Shown here piece after piece: positions 37,017 to 44,698 of a stretch of 44,698 nucleotides of DNA. Source of the DNA: CAYXBG01 sp964463145 (lineage in GTDB: Bacteria; Acidobacteriota; UBA6911; RPQK01; CBDAPI01); the NCBI GenBank assembly GCA_964463145.1, contig CAYXBG010000004.1:1-44698 (forward strand), read 5' to 3'. The notes under the pieces were generated by a model. The model saw nothing but the letters and a program-made list of their open reading frames with translations. It had not been told where the DNA came from and did no database searches. A program made the translations under genes and the position numbers. Within the stretch, counting starts at the first letter, position 1; each line of letters opens with the position of its first letter.

Positions 37017-37994
37017 GCTTAAGAAGTTGGTGTAAGAAGCGGCAGCATCGTAGTCGTTGCTCTGTGGAGTGGAATGCACTAGCACTCCGTATCTAAGGCG
37101 CAGATGTTGGCCTTGATCAACAACAACTTCGCTCGCAGAACCTGCCTGCATCGCTTTTCGACCAAAGGGATTGGCTACGATCAAGCCGTAGTCACGAGCA
37201 TGAAACCAGCTGGGCCTGAAGTTTTGAGGATCAGTAAATACTGTCATTCCTATCCATTGCCCCTCGATTTCTCCACTGTAGTCAATCCACTTGCCGGATT
37301 TACTCCAAATGGCTTGGGCCCCCCTACGGCCTTCTGAGTCGGTCATTACACCGCCGCCTTTTTCCGAAATCGGTGTCGCCACTCTAACACTCAATCCAAA
37401 TTCTTCCTGATCTCCAAAGACTATCTTAGGAGTGTCTCCCATGGGAGAAAATCGACTATCTATGAGCAATTGATAGCCTTGAGCTAGAATGTTAACAGTG
37501 TAACGAGTCTCTTCTTGTGCCACTACTCTGGAGTCATCACTACTCCAGTAACTGTTACGAACCGTGAACTGCCCTTGCAACCCATTCACCTCAGGTAGTT
37601 GGGTGAAGGCTTCATGCCGAACCTTGGCTTTGAGTCGCCAGTAGTCATGGCCATTGATATCACCAAATGACATCCATATCCCGGGGTGCATGCTGGAATG
37701 ATCAGTCGGATCAGATTCCGGATCAGGTGGGTGGTTCCGCGTAGCTTGTGGGCCTGTCGGGCTTTTGACATGGGCGAAATACGGGCGGGTCGTTACAGGA
37801 TCAGAGAAAATATAATCTGCAAATGGTTTTTCTTTTATAAAAATTCGCAGGCGCGCCTTTTCCATCTGGAAGGAAATTTCAGAAGATCCCGAGCTTTGCG
37901 TGGATCCAGCCTTAACTCCCTCAGAGGGTTTTTTGCAAGCTGTTAGGCTAAAGGCAATTAAGGCGATGGCCCCAAGATTTGCAGAGGTTTTCAT
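37005..37994 (-). CDS. DUF6807/PmoA-like family lipoprotein
   Basis: This 329-residue exported protein has a textbook lipobox: a hydrophobic stretch then LTAC with the cysteine near residue 20. The body has the PmoA/DUF6807 marks: HPPDPESDPTDHSSMHPGIWMSFGDINGHDYWR near 90-125 and later GQWIGMTVFTDPQNFRPSWFHARDYGLIVANPFG. The His/Asp-rich first part looks like a metal or sugar site. Such proteins are common in Planctomycetota, Acidobacteriota and Bacteroidota beside Gfo/Idh/MocA genes, with no settled biochemistry. I use the ATG at 37994, preceded by AGGTG; an ATG four codons upstream has no ribosome site. It is 30 bases after the next oxidoreductase gene, so probably co-transcribed. Confidence 0.8.
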   Translation of the reverse strand: MKTSANLGAIALIAFSLTACKKPSEGVKAGSTQSSGSSEISFQMEKARLRIFIKEKPFADYIFSDPVTTRPYFAHVKSPTGPQATRNHPPDPESDPTDHSSMHPGIWMSFGDINGHDYWRLKAKVRHEAFTQLPEVNGLQGQFTVRNSYWSSDDSRVVAQEETRYTVNILAQGYQLLIDSRFSPMGDTPKIVFGDQEEFGLSVRVATPISEKGGGVMTDSEGRRGAQAIWSKSGKWIDYSGEIEGQWIGMTVFTDPQNFRPSWFHARDYGLIVANPFGRKAMQAGSASEVVVDQGQHLRLRYGVLVHSTPQSNDYDAAASYTNFLSLLN

Positions 37995-38024
37995 GCTGCA
38001 CCTCATAAGGATTTTATCGTGTGT

Positions 38025-39365
38025 TTAGCCTGTGTATGGTAGCTCGTAACCGGGCCGATACTCTTTGGTCAAAAGTTGATTGGCCAAGTCTAGATTTTCA
38101 CCAGCATAGGTTATTTTGCTCTCTGTTGGATTGAAGACCAATTTTCCCCCTCCGCAGCGGACACCGATATTGCCCAGATGACAAAGGCTAGTCGTGACAG
38201 CCCCTGTGTCGATTGGACTCTTCAGTGATTTGTGGTCATTGTTACGAATTGCTGAGAAGAAGTCTTCGTAGATTGAACTCCAGAGGCCCCACTTTTTTTC
38301 AAACTGATCTTCGATCCCGTAATCCTCGGGTTTGATATTCCACTTGCGGTCTCCGACAGTTGCCACCACCCCTTTTCGGCCCGACTCCAATTTCCCTTTG
38401 GTCCCATACCAAACGGTTCCATTATCGTGGCCTTCTATCTTATAGGGGGTCCAGAGCCTCATTTCATAGATTACTTGTCTCGAGCCATATTCATAGATGA
38501 TCGTCTGCGTGTCAGGTGTTTCATGATCATCGTCGTACCAAAGTTGTCCGCCCGAGGTGATTATGGATTCAGGATATTTAAGATCCAGCCCCATCCCCCA
38601 AATGGCATGATCCAATTGGTGGATTCCATCATTCACGAGATCGCCTCCCCCGAAATCCCAGAACCAATGCCAGTTGTAATGCCAACGATTTTGGGTAAAG
38701 GGCTGGGCAGGGGCAGGGCCGAGCCAATGATCGTAGTCTACTCCAGGCGGCGCTGCTTCTGGGCTCGCCTTCCCGATTTTCTTGCGCAACTGGTGATTAA
38801 TTGCCTTTGACATATAAACATCACCAATCACTCCCTCACTGAGGGCTTTAACGCCAGCGATTTCCACTGGCTCAGTACGTCTCTGGGTGCCATGTTGCAC
38901 GCACTTGTTGTGTTCCTGGGCGCATTTGGCTAGCAACTCTGCTTCACGCAGGGTGTGGCTACAAGGTTTTTCGACAAAGACATGTTTTCCAGCCAGTATT
39001 GCAGCCATGGCAATCGGGGTATGCCAATGGTCTGGCGTACAAATACTCACTGAATCGATGTCGCTATTCTCGAGTAATTTACGGAAATCTTTATACTTCT
39101 TGACGGGATTGTCTTGTGGAATATTCGCTGCCCGATCGAGAAGTTTTGGGTCGACTTCGCAAACAGCTACAACACGAGTTCCGTCCAACTCATTAATTCT
39201 TTTGACATGTTGAGTTCCGCGGCCCCCTGTGCCGATGACTGCATGGTTAACTGTCGAGTTCGGAAGAGCTGCACTTCCTTGACTTACCAGCAAAGGCCCG
39301 GCTGCAATAGCCGCGCTCGTTTTTTCTACGAAACTCCGTCGATTTATTTTAGGTCTCATTTTCAA
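38025..39365 (-). CDS. Tat-exported Gfo/Idh/MocA family oxidoreductase
   Basis: A 446-residue NAD(P)-type sugar oxidoreductase. The N terminus has a twin-arginine motif (NRRSFVEK, residues 8-15) and a hydrophobic stretch ending near SQGSAA, so it is exported folded with cofactor. The Rossmann start is HAVIGTGGRGTQHV. The catalytic motif is intact (HVFVEKPCSHT), as are the WHTPIA stretch and the C-terminal NRWHYNWHWFWDFGGGDLVNDGIHQLDHAIWGM, typical of the periplasmic subgroup. This subgroup includes enzymes that use tightly bound NAD(P) for redox-assisted glycoside cleavage, so a 3-keto-sugar type reaction is plausible but unproven. It shares only the family with the Gfo gene at 11-12.3 kb. 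Confidence 0.92.
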   Translation of the reverse strand: MKMRPKINRRSFVEKTSAAIAAGPLLVSQGSAALPNSTVNHAVIGTGGRGTQHVKRINELDGTRVVAVCEVDPKLLDRAANIPQDNPVKKYKDFRKLLENSDIDSVSICTPDHWHTPIAMAAILAGKHVFVEKPCSHTLREAELLAKCAQEHNKCVQHGTQRRTEPVEIAGVKALSEGVIGDVYMSKAINHQLRKKIGKASPEAAPPGVDYDHWLGPAPAQPFTQNRWHYNWHWFWDFGGGDLVNDGIHQLDHAIWGMGLDLKYPESIITSGGQLWYDDDHETPDTQTIIYEYGSRQVIYEMRLWTPYKIEGHDNGTVWYGTKGKLESGRKGVVATVGDRKWNIKPEDYGIEDQFEKKWGLWSSIYEDFFSAIRNNDHKSLKSPIDTGAVTTSLCHLGNIGVRCGGGKLVFNPTESKITYAGENLDLANQLLTKEYRPGYELPYTG

Positions 39366-39451
39366 CCTCGTGTTTTGGAAATTTTAAGAAGAATAGTTTT
39401 CATTGTGCCGCAGAATGAAGTTTATGAAAAGTTTTTGGAAAAGCCTAGTTA

Positions 39452-40903
39452 TCAATCACTTGCTGGAGCAGGTGCGTTCAATCCCGGGATGGGGTAATCA
39501 GGTGTTAACTCCAGGGCAGCTTCCATCATGGCTTCAATTCTATGAACGATTTCCGGGTGGTTTGAAGCAATATTCCTGTCCTCACCGATGTCGTTTTCTA
39601 AGTCGTAGAGCTCGAGCTGGGCTCCCACGGCCAGCCGAACTCCTTTCCATTTACCCCAGCGCACTGCTTGCTTAAAGGCTTGCCTTACGTGTCCATAGTC
39701 CCAATAGAGGTAATTGCGTTCTACAAGCGAACCGTCTAAGAGCGTGGGTAAAACCGAGACCCCGTCAACCTCACTGGGGACTGGCAAGCCAACTAGTTCT
39801 GCCAAGGTCGGCATCATATCCCACAATGCAATCAATTGGTGGCTGGTTTGACCTGGGGAGATCCTTCCCGGCCAACGGGCAATGAGGGGTACTCGAATGC
39901 CTCCCTCGTACACGTCTCTTTTGACACCACGTAGTGGTCCGTTAGAGTCGAAAAACTCAACCGAGTGGATAGGTGATCCTCCCCAAGGTCCATTGTCACT
40001 GGTAAAAAACACCAAGGTATTGGAATCAATGCCGAGATCCTCAAGAAGCAACATAATTCTACCTACGTCACGATCCATACGGGTGATCATCGCAGCGTAA
40101 TTCTTGCTAACTTGAGGCCAATCTTGATCGCTATAAGGAGCGTCACTGGGGACAATAAAAATTTCTGGAGAGTCCGTGGGATAGTCGGAGAAGTGGGGAA
40201 TCGTGTAGGGCAGATAGAGGAAAAAAGGATCCTCGCGATGTTGTCTGATGAAGCCTAACGCCTTTTCAGTGAAAAGGTCTTGCGTGTAGAATTCCCTGCC
40301 ATGACCACGATTGCCCAACATACCGCCAGGCTTCCGGACTTCATGGAGTAGTTTCACCTGATCATTTTCCCAAAGGTAATCTGGGTAGTAAAAGTGGGCC
40401 TGGTCTTGGTTCAGGTGGCCATAATAGTAATCAAATCCCTGGTAGTTGGGCACTCCCCAAGAGCCTGGATTCCCCAATGACCACTTTCCCACTCCCCCGG
40501 TTTTGTATCCTGCCTGTTTCATCAGTTCAGCCAAAGTGAAGTCGTCAGGCCTTAGAAAAATTCCATGCGGAATGTTATCTCGAAGTCGGCCGTGTCCGTT
40601 GTGATGGCCTGTCATAAGACTGCTCCGAGCAGGAGCGCAAACAGTCTGGGCATAGGCATCAGTGAAGCGCATACCTTCCTTAGCCAACCTGTCAATATGC
40701 GGGGTCCTAATCATGGTTTGGCCGTAAGATCCAAGATCGCCATAGCCGAGATCATCTGCCATGATGAAAATAACATTAGGGCGAGTTGCTGGTGTCGGCC
40801 CTGACTGGGCGTTGTCGTTTTCACCGACAGCCAGTCCTAGAGGTGTTGCCAGCAACGAACTAAGAAGAATGAAAATGGGGTATCTCATATTTGCTCCATT
40901 CAT
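39452..40903 (-). CDS. Type I (formylglycine) sulfatase, secreted
   Basis: The 483-residue exported sulfatase has a signal peptide (YPIFILLSSLLATPLGLA) and then the alkaline-phosphatase-superfamily metal site NVIFIMADDLGYGDLG. The modification motif is CAPARSS: the cysteine near residue 89 would be turned to formylglycine, and the A at +2 replaces the usual S/T-less P position variant (C-x-P-x-R form). GKWSLGN and FFTSDNGPWGG supply the other metal and sulfate contacts. Two starts are possible. The ATG at 40903 has GAGGG eight bases upstream. The ATG at 40888 has GGAG five bases upstream. A TTG at 40918 is unlikely. A 10-bp dyad spans these sites. The maturase FGE is not in the window. Likely target: sulfate esters on a polysaccharide. 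Confidence 0.93.
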   Translation of the reverse strand: MNGANMRYPIFILLSSLLATPLGLAVGENDNAQSGPTPATRPNVIFIMADDLGYGDLGSYGQTMIRTPHIDRLAKEGMRFTDAYAQTVCAPARSSLMTGHHNGHGRLRDNIPHGIFLRPDDFTLAELMKQAGYKTGGVGKWSLGNPGSWGVPNYQGFDYYYGHLNQDQAHFYYPDYLWENDQVKLLHEVRKPGGMLGNRGHGREFYTQDLFTEKALGFIRQHREDPFFLYLPYTIPHFSDYPTDSPEIFIVPSDAPYSDQDWPQVSKNYAAMITRMDRDVGRIMLLLEDLGIDSNTLVFFTSDNGPWGGSPIHSVEFFDSNGPLRGVKRDVYEGGIRVPLIARWPGRISPGQTSHQLIALWDMMPTLAELVGLPVPSEVDGVSVLPTLLDGSLVERNYLYWDYGHVRQAFKQAVRWGKWKGVRLAVGAQLELYDLENDIGEDRNIASNHPEIVHRIEAMMEAALELTPDYPIPGLNAPAPASD

Positions 40904-40914
40904 GTGAGATACCC
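40878..40914 (-). promoter_or_regulatory. 10-bp dyad enclosing the sulfatase ribosome-binding site
   Basis: GGGTATCTCA (40878-40887) and TGAGATACCC (40905-40914) are perfect inverted repeats, with two more pairs past one mismatch. In the transcript the 17-base loop holds the GGAG ribosome site and the ATG at 40901-40903, while the ATG at 40888 runs into the 3' arm. The GAGGG site for the upstream start lies partly in the 5' arm. It may be an RNA switch between starts, or a DNA operator. Confidence 0.5.
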
Positions 40915-41017
40915 TCAAGACTTCAAATGTGGGCTGGATGTTCTAGGGGTATCTCTACCTAAAATCGAAGAGCAATGAATATACCAGAAATTGGTCCTTC
41001 GTAGATTATCTTAAGGA

Positions 41018-43021
41018 TCACTCATCAAGATAATCTGCAAGGGGGATAAGAATATCCAGTAGCTGGTAGAGTGCAAAGGAAAACTCGTCCCTAGTCAGGG
41101 GCTCCAGGGTAAAGTCTCGGGCCGTGTTAGACAGGGTCGTTTTTGGGAGCCCGTATTCCTCCATTTTTTGCAGGCATGTCGAGGAGAAATTCCTCTCCTT
41201 GGCGGTTTCTAACTGCAGAGTTTCCAGAAGGTCAAGCAGGAACATCAGAAAGGGCTTTTCTTGGTACTGGGCACTTTCAACAAAACAGTCCCTTTCGCTG
41301 GATGAATCACGAGAACCTAGTATGGCAGCCAGCCAACTCATTGTGGTCTGCCTTGAGAGAGGCTTATCCGCTTTGGCTTGGTAGTCTGAGAAGCATCCAT
41401 GTACTCCAAGGTATTGAAGGGCAGCGTGGCTTTGGGCTTCAGGGTTGAGATCGTCAAAATAGGTCAGAATTTGCCCACTTCGAAGGAGCAGTCGTTGCAA
41501 CAAATCCACAGGCACATCCCGAAGCCTGCATTTAAGCCGAAGACTGATGTAGGCTGCGGTGCCTGCCGCTTGGCCTAGGGCCATCCAAGTAGGCTCCATG
41601 CGGACTGTAGAGAAGGCTACGTGAGTAGCAGATGCTGCAACGGCAACAAGAAGCCGCTCGACCTTTAAGGGTATTATAATTCTGTAGGGGATCTGGTAGG
41701 GGCGTGTTATGTCTGACAGGACTGAGAGGTACCCCTCTAATCCTTCGCGGCCCTTCTCTCGTTTCTGGACCGGGAAACTGTCAATAGGAAATTCTCCGGC
41801 TACTACGCTATCTCGATGCACTGGTGGCCGGGCTGTCCCATCAGTCGGGACCACATCCTTTTCGCTTAGTGTGTATTCACCCCAGATGCGACGGGCTTCC
41901 CGGACATAGAGCTGCCAAGGGAAATTGTCGTTATCTATGAACTCGTCTTCGGCCATATGGAAACGTCTAGCAAGTTCGCGGTGTTCTTCAGGTATTTGTT
42001 CATCGTTTTGGAGAAAATAGAGCAAGCCTAATGTGATGTTGCGAATCCTTTTTGCAATTATCTCTCGCCCTTCCCAATCTGCTTCAATATAGCCTTCATT
42101 TTCTTGACAGAAAGGGAATCCCAGTGGCCGGGGATTCATGTTGATATCCAGTTTTCTGTTTGGCAGCTCGGCCATCGAGAAAGCCCTTACCATAGTTCCC
42201 ATAATGGGGCCGTATTCACCCAATTCCGGATCCAGTACATCAGGTGGATCCAAGCGCCCTCTCTGTAGATCGTCGAAGTATTGGAGGTATCGAGTACGGT
42301 CGTAATCCGGTGGCGGGGTTCTCAGGATTCGTGAGTTGGTAGGGTCGTCGGTGAAACAGAGACGGTAGGTGTAGGCTTGGAGCCTTGTATCGCCTGTTCC
42401 TGTGGTTCCTTGTAAAAAAGTATGGGTCCTATGATCTTGGTAAACGACCCCTGCATGGAGTTCGTTATAGTTAGAGCGACTCTCGCGACCAACCCGGTAG
42501 GGGACTCCAGACCAGGCGGCAAGATCCCCCTCATATGTAGCATCTATGAACCTATTCCCGTGGAGCTCGCAACTTTCTCTTGTCGCACGATCGATGATTC
42601 TAACCGCCGAGATACCGGCCTCAGAAGAGACGACCTCGCTTAATCGATGATTGAGGTAAACACGTACCCCAGACTCTTGAGTCATATCCCCGAAGATCTT
42701 TTCGGCGACTGAAGGCTCATAGTAGTAGCCTTCCTTGCAGCGCTCGACATTTTCGGAATCGGCTCCATACTGCTCTAGGTAGTGTTGGTGAACTCTCTGA
42801 ACAAATTCTAGAAACACTCCACCGATGGCATCCTTATTGAGAATGTCTGTTTTTCCCAAACCGCTGGCCGCCATCGCTCCCAGGTGACTTTGATATTCCG
42901 TCAGTGCTACAGAGCATCCCAGACGTGCCGCGCTGATAGCTGCTGCTATGCCCGAGGGAGTTCCACCAACCACCACAATGTCGAAATGAAGACCGTCAGA
43001 TTGATTTTTCACTCGGGACAT
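41018..43021 (-). CDS. FAD-dependent oxidoreductase with C-terminal SLH-like repeats
   Basis: This 667-residue protein has an FAD-binding Rossmann start FDIVVVGGTPSGIAAAISAARLG (13-35) with no signal peptide ahead of it. The region FIDATYEGDLAAWSGVPYRVGRES near 158-181 and VAASATHVAFSTVRMEPTWMALGQAAGTAA near 461-490 are typical of the FAD_oxidored family common in sulfatase-rich genomes. The C-terminal 135 residues hold two degenerate repeats of S-layer-homology type: ALQYLGVHGCFSDY...PLSRQ (534-557) and CLQKMEEYGLP...PLTRDEF (616-647). The substrate is unknown, perhaps a sugar-derived hydroxyacid. It lies between the GWxTD gene (90 bases) and the sulfatase on the same strand. A weak GTGAG precedes the ATG. 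Confidence 0.88.
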   Translation of the reverse strand: MSRVKNQSDGLHFDIVVVGGTPSGIAAAISAARLGCSVALTEYQSHLGAMAASGLGKTDILNKDAIGGVFLEFVQRVHQHYLEQYGADSENVERCKEGYYYEPSVAEKIFGDMTQESGVRVYLNHRLSEVVSSEAGISAVRIIDRATRESCELHGNRFIDATYEGDLAAWSGVPYRVGRESRSNYNELHAGVVYQDHRTHTFLQGTTGTGDTRLQAYTYRLCFTDDPTNSRILRTPPPDYDRTRYLQYFDDLQRGRLDPPDVLDPELGEYGPIMGTMVRAFSMAELPNRKLDINMNPRPLGFPFCQENEGYIEADWEGREIIAKRIRNITLGLLYFLQNDEQIPEEHRELARRFHMAEDEFIDNDNFPWQLYVREARRIWGEYTLSEKDVVPTDGTARPPVHRDSVVAGEFPIDSFPVQKREKGREGLEGYLSVLSDITRPYQIPYRIIIPLKVERLLVAVAASATHVAFSTVRMEPTWMALGQAAGTAAYISLRLKCRLRDVPVDLLQRLLLRSGQILTYFDDLNPEAQSHAALQYLGVHGCFSDYQAKADKPLSRQTTMSWLAAILGSRDSSSERDCFVESAQYQEKPFLMFLLDLLETLQLETAKERNFSSTCLQKMEEYGLPKTTLSNTARDFTLEPLTRDEFSFALYQLLDILIPLADYLDE

Positions 43022-43111
43022 CTCACTTCTAATGGCTCCAGAGAAGAACTTTAACCTTGGTTGGTCAGGGCCAAGAATAGCGATGTGAAGTCACGGCCCA
43101 AGCACACAAAT

Positions 43112-44698
43112 CTATAGCGAGCGTTTTAACTCCAACGGTTGACTGAAGTGAATAGGCGGCTGGCCACTGATTTCATCACGGACCTCCACTTCTATTGTGT
43201 AGCTTCCCTCTGGGAGAGAATTGACTGAGAGATGCTGCAATAAGACGACTCGGACGTCGGAGAAAAAGTGAATTGAGCCGCCCTTCGGATCCTCCATATC
43301 GAGTAAGACTCGTCCATTACGCTTGATTTTGTAGTGGATGGCTAATGACGGTCTTTGTTCAGTTTGCTCTATTCCAAAGTTGTAAAGTTGGAGGTAAACA
43401 CCTACAGGTGTTTGCTTAGAGAAGATGCCATCTAGGCTTGGTAAAACCTTGACATCTCCCAGAGTAAACATGTCGCCGTCAGGCACCTCGTCCAGTGGCT
43501 CCATCTTTTGGGATAACAGCAATGAACTACCTACAAGGGCATCACCGTTGAACTTGGGAGGCACCAATGCCTTCCGGATCACCGCTGCCTTACCGCTGGT
43601 CTTGTCTTTAAGTACAAGATCCAATCGATAGCGCCCCTTACCCTCTAGCAATAGTATCTTTTGGTAAGCAGCCTTTTTCAGTTGTCCCTCCTGGAATTCC
43701 GATGCGTTGTATACGATTTCCAGATCGTCTTCAAACTCGTTTACAATCCTACGAGATAGGCTCGTAACAAGGCCGTAGAAGGCCAGGTTAGCTTTATAGA
43801 GACCATTTTCTTCCGAGAAGTCAAGATTGCGATTATCTATCTCTACTGTAATCGGGACCAATACCTTTTCTTCGTTAAGGCGAAAATAGTCATCACGAAC
43901 ACGCATAGGTAGTTGCTCGAAGGAAATATCCACCTCAACGATTTCCTGCAGATCTCGATATTTGATCTGGGGTGCCCGCTGAATTGCAGCATAGCGTTCA
44001 TAGCGCACAAACGGATGATCCTGATAACGCTCCTGGAGCAGGGGATAGTTTCCCTTGCCTGGCACCCGCTGAGCCTTGTCAAAGTAGGGGCGATCCACGG
44101 GTTGAGAGTCTCCCATAAGCTCTGCTTCTGTGGGCCCTAGTTCCGGGTTGCCCTCCAGAAATGCATCCTTCTCGTAAGGGCTTTTAGCCAGGCGGAATTC
44201 ACCGCACATGCATTTGTCCACGAACTCGAGTTCGATATCGGACCCCATTCCCTCAATGTAACGGTAACGCCAGATTTCGAATGGGTAAGTGCTGGTGTAG
44301 CCACCTCCCTCATGGAAAGGCCTATTGTAAGTCCCTGCACCCGCGTGGTCTTCAAGTTGGGATGGAGGCCCGTGCATAATGTAAATTCGACCACGATCAG
44401 TTAGCCAACCAGGTTTAGCCCAAGTGTATTTTTCATTGGCGTATGCAATTCGCCGGTAGTGTTGTTCTTTGAACTCATTATGGGCGGTACGGAAATCGGG
44501 ATCTCGGCGATGCCAAAATTGCTCGATGAAAGCCTGACGCTCTTCGTCTGTTGTCAGACTAAAGAAGACCTCCTTTTCCTCCGGCATAATGATAAAGCGC
44601 GCATCTTCGGTTAACCACTTCTTGTAGTAGTCGATCTGTTCCTCATCCTGCATATTCTTGTTTTTTTGTTTTTTCCGGGCCGGACCCGGGTCCAGTGG
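43112..44698 (-). CDS. GWxTD domain-containing protein, 5' end beyond window
   Basis: The frame stays open to the window edge: 15 more codons upstream of the ATG at 44653 lack a stop. The true start and probable signal peptide are therefore outside. Visible residues 1-513 (from that ATG) hold the domain's marks: KKWLTEDARFIIMPEEKEVF near 11-30, FIEQFWHRRDPDF, then PGWLTDRGRIYIMHGPP (81-97), which gives the family its name, and EIWRYRY. A beta-rich C-terminal half follows. GWxTD proteins are typical of Acidobacteriota and neighbouring lineages and are thought to be exported. Their function is not known. It heads the minus-strand series with the FAD oxidoreductase and sulfatase, although 90 bases separate it from the next gene. 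Confidence 0.88.
   Translation of the reverse strand, partial: PLDPGPARKKQKNKNMQDEEQIDYYKKWLTEDARFIIMPEEKEVFFSLTTDEERQAFIEQFWHRRDPDFRTAHNEFKEQHYRRIAYANEKYTWAKPGWLTDRGRIYIMHGPPSQLEDHAGAGTYNRPFHEGGGYTSTYPFEIWRYRYIEGMGSDIELEFVDKCMCGEFRLAKSPYEKDAFLEGNPELGPTEAELMGDSQPVDRPYFDKAQRVPGKGNYPLLQERYQDHPFVRYERYAAIQRAPQIKYRDLQEIVEVDISFEQLPMRVRDDYFRLNEEKVLVPITVEIDNRNLDFSEENGLYKANLAFYGLVTSLSRRIVNEFEDDLEIVYNASEFQEGQLKKAAYQKILLLEGKGRYRLDLVLKDKTSGKAAVIRKALVPPKFNGDALVGSSLLLSQKMEPLDEVPDGDMFTLGDVKVLPSLDGIFSKQTPVGVYLQLYNFGIEQTEQRPSLAIHYKIKRNGRVLLDMEDPKGGSIHFFSDVRVVLLQHLSVNSLPEGSYTIEVEVRDEISGQPPIHFSQPLELKRSL

Overview
The window is one contig piece of about 50% GC (by eye) from an uncultivated Gram-negative bacterium. 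A 10-base N run inside rho marks an assembly gap. The gene set best fits an Acidobacteriota-like organism. It has a GWxTD-domain protein, a DUF1844 protein, an RNase E/G with a disordered insert in its S1 domain, an aroDE fusion, an mreBCD-mrdA-rodA cluster, and abundant Tat-type Gfo/Idh/MocA oxidoreductases with a sulfatase. Latescibacterota or another secretome-rich lineage is not excluded. I see no phage, IS element, CRISPR array or defence island.

Layout. 1-5.4 kb: 3' part of tRNA-Asp with a perfect palindrome behind it, a DJ-1/PfpI protein, a possible leader peptide, rho, a RidA-family protein and a large secreted esterase-like hydrolase. 5.4-11 kb: yjjX-type NTPase, uvrC, then a pgsA-aroDE-thrB run. 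11-14 kb: a compact minus-strand apbE-doxX-Gfo/Idh/MocA operon. 14-19.5 kb: plus-strand run of a GT39-like membrane glycosyltransferase, gltX, a GT2 glycosyltransferase, pdxJ and rsmI. 19.5-26 kb: minus-strand housekeeping run rng-mazG-DUF1844-MBL hydrolase-ribF-gatC-gatA. 26.6-32 kb: minus-strand cell-shape operon mreB-mreC-mreD-mrdA-rodA. 32.3-34.3 kb: a PpiD-type periplasmic chaperone and tRNA-Ala(GGC). 34.5-44.7 kb: an accessory carbohydrate block.

How the genes work together. gltX with gatCA implies Gln-tRNA (and perhaps Asn-tRNA) made by transamidation, with gatB elsewhere. The mre/mrd operon is the elongasome. PpiD-like foldase serves envelope proteins. The GT2 protein could make a polyprenyl-phosphate sugar for the GT39-like enzyme two genes upstream.

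The most novel-looking part is the last 10 kb. A plus-strand secreted glycoside-hydrolase-like protein converges on a minus-strand series: GWxTD protein, FAD-dependent oxidoreductase with degenerate SLH-like repeats, sulfatase, Tat-exported Gfo/Idh/MocA oxidoreductase, and a DUF6807/PmoA-like lipoprotein. Together they look like a scavenging locus for a sulfated, probably oxidised glycan. The substrate and reaction order are inference only. Regulatory structures of note are a 12-bp convergent hairpin at 36986-37016 and a dyad over the sulfatase start at 40878-40914.
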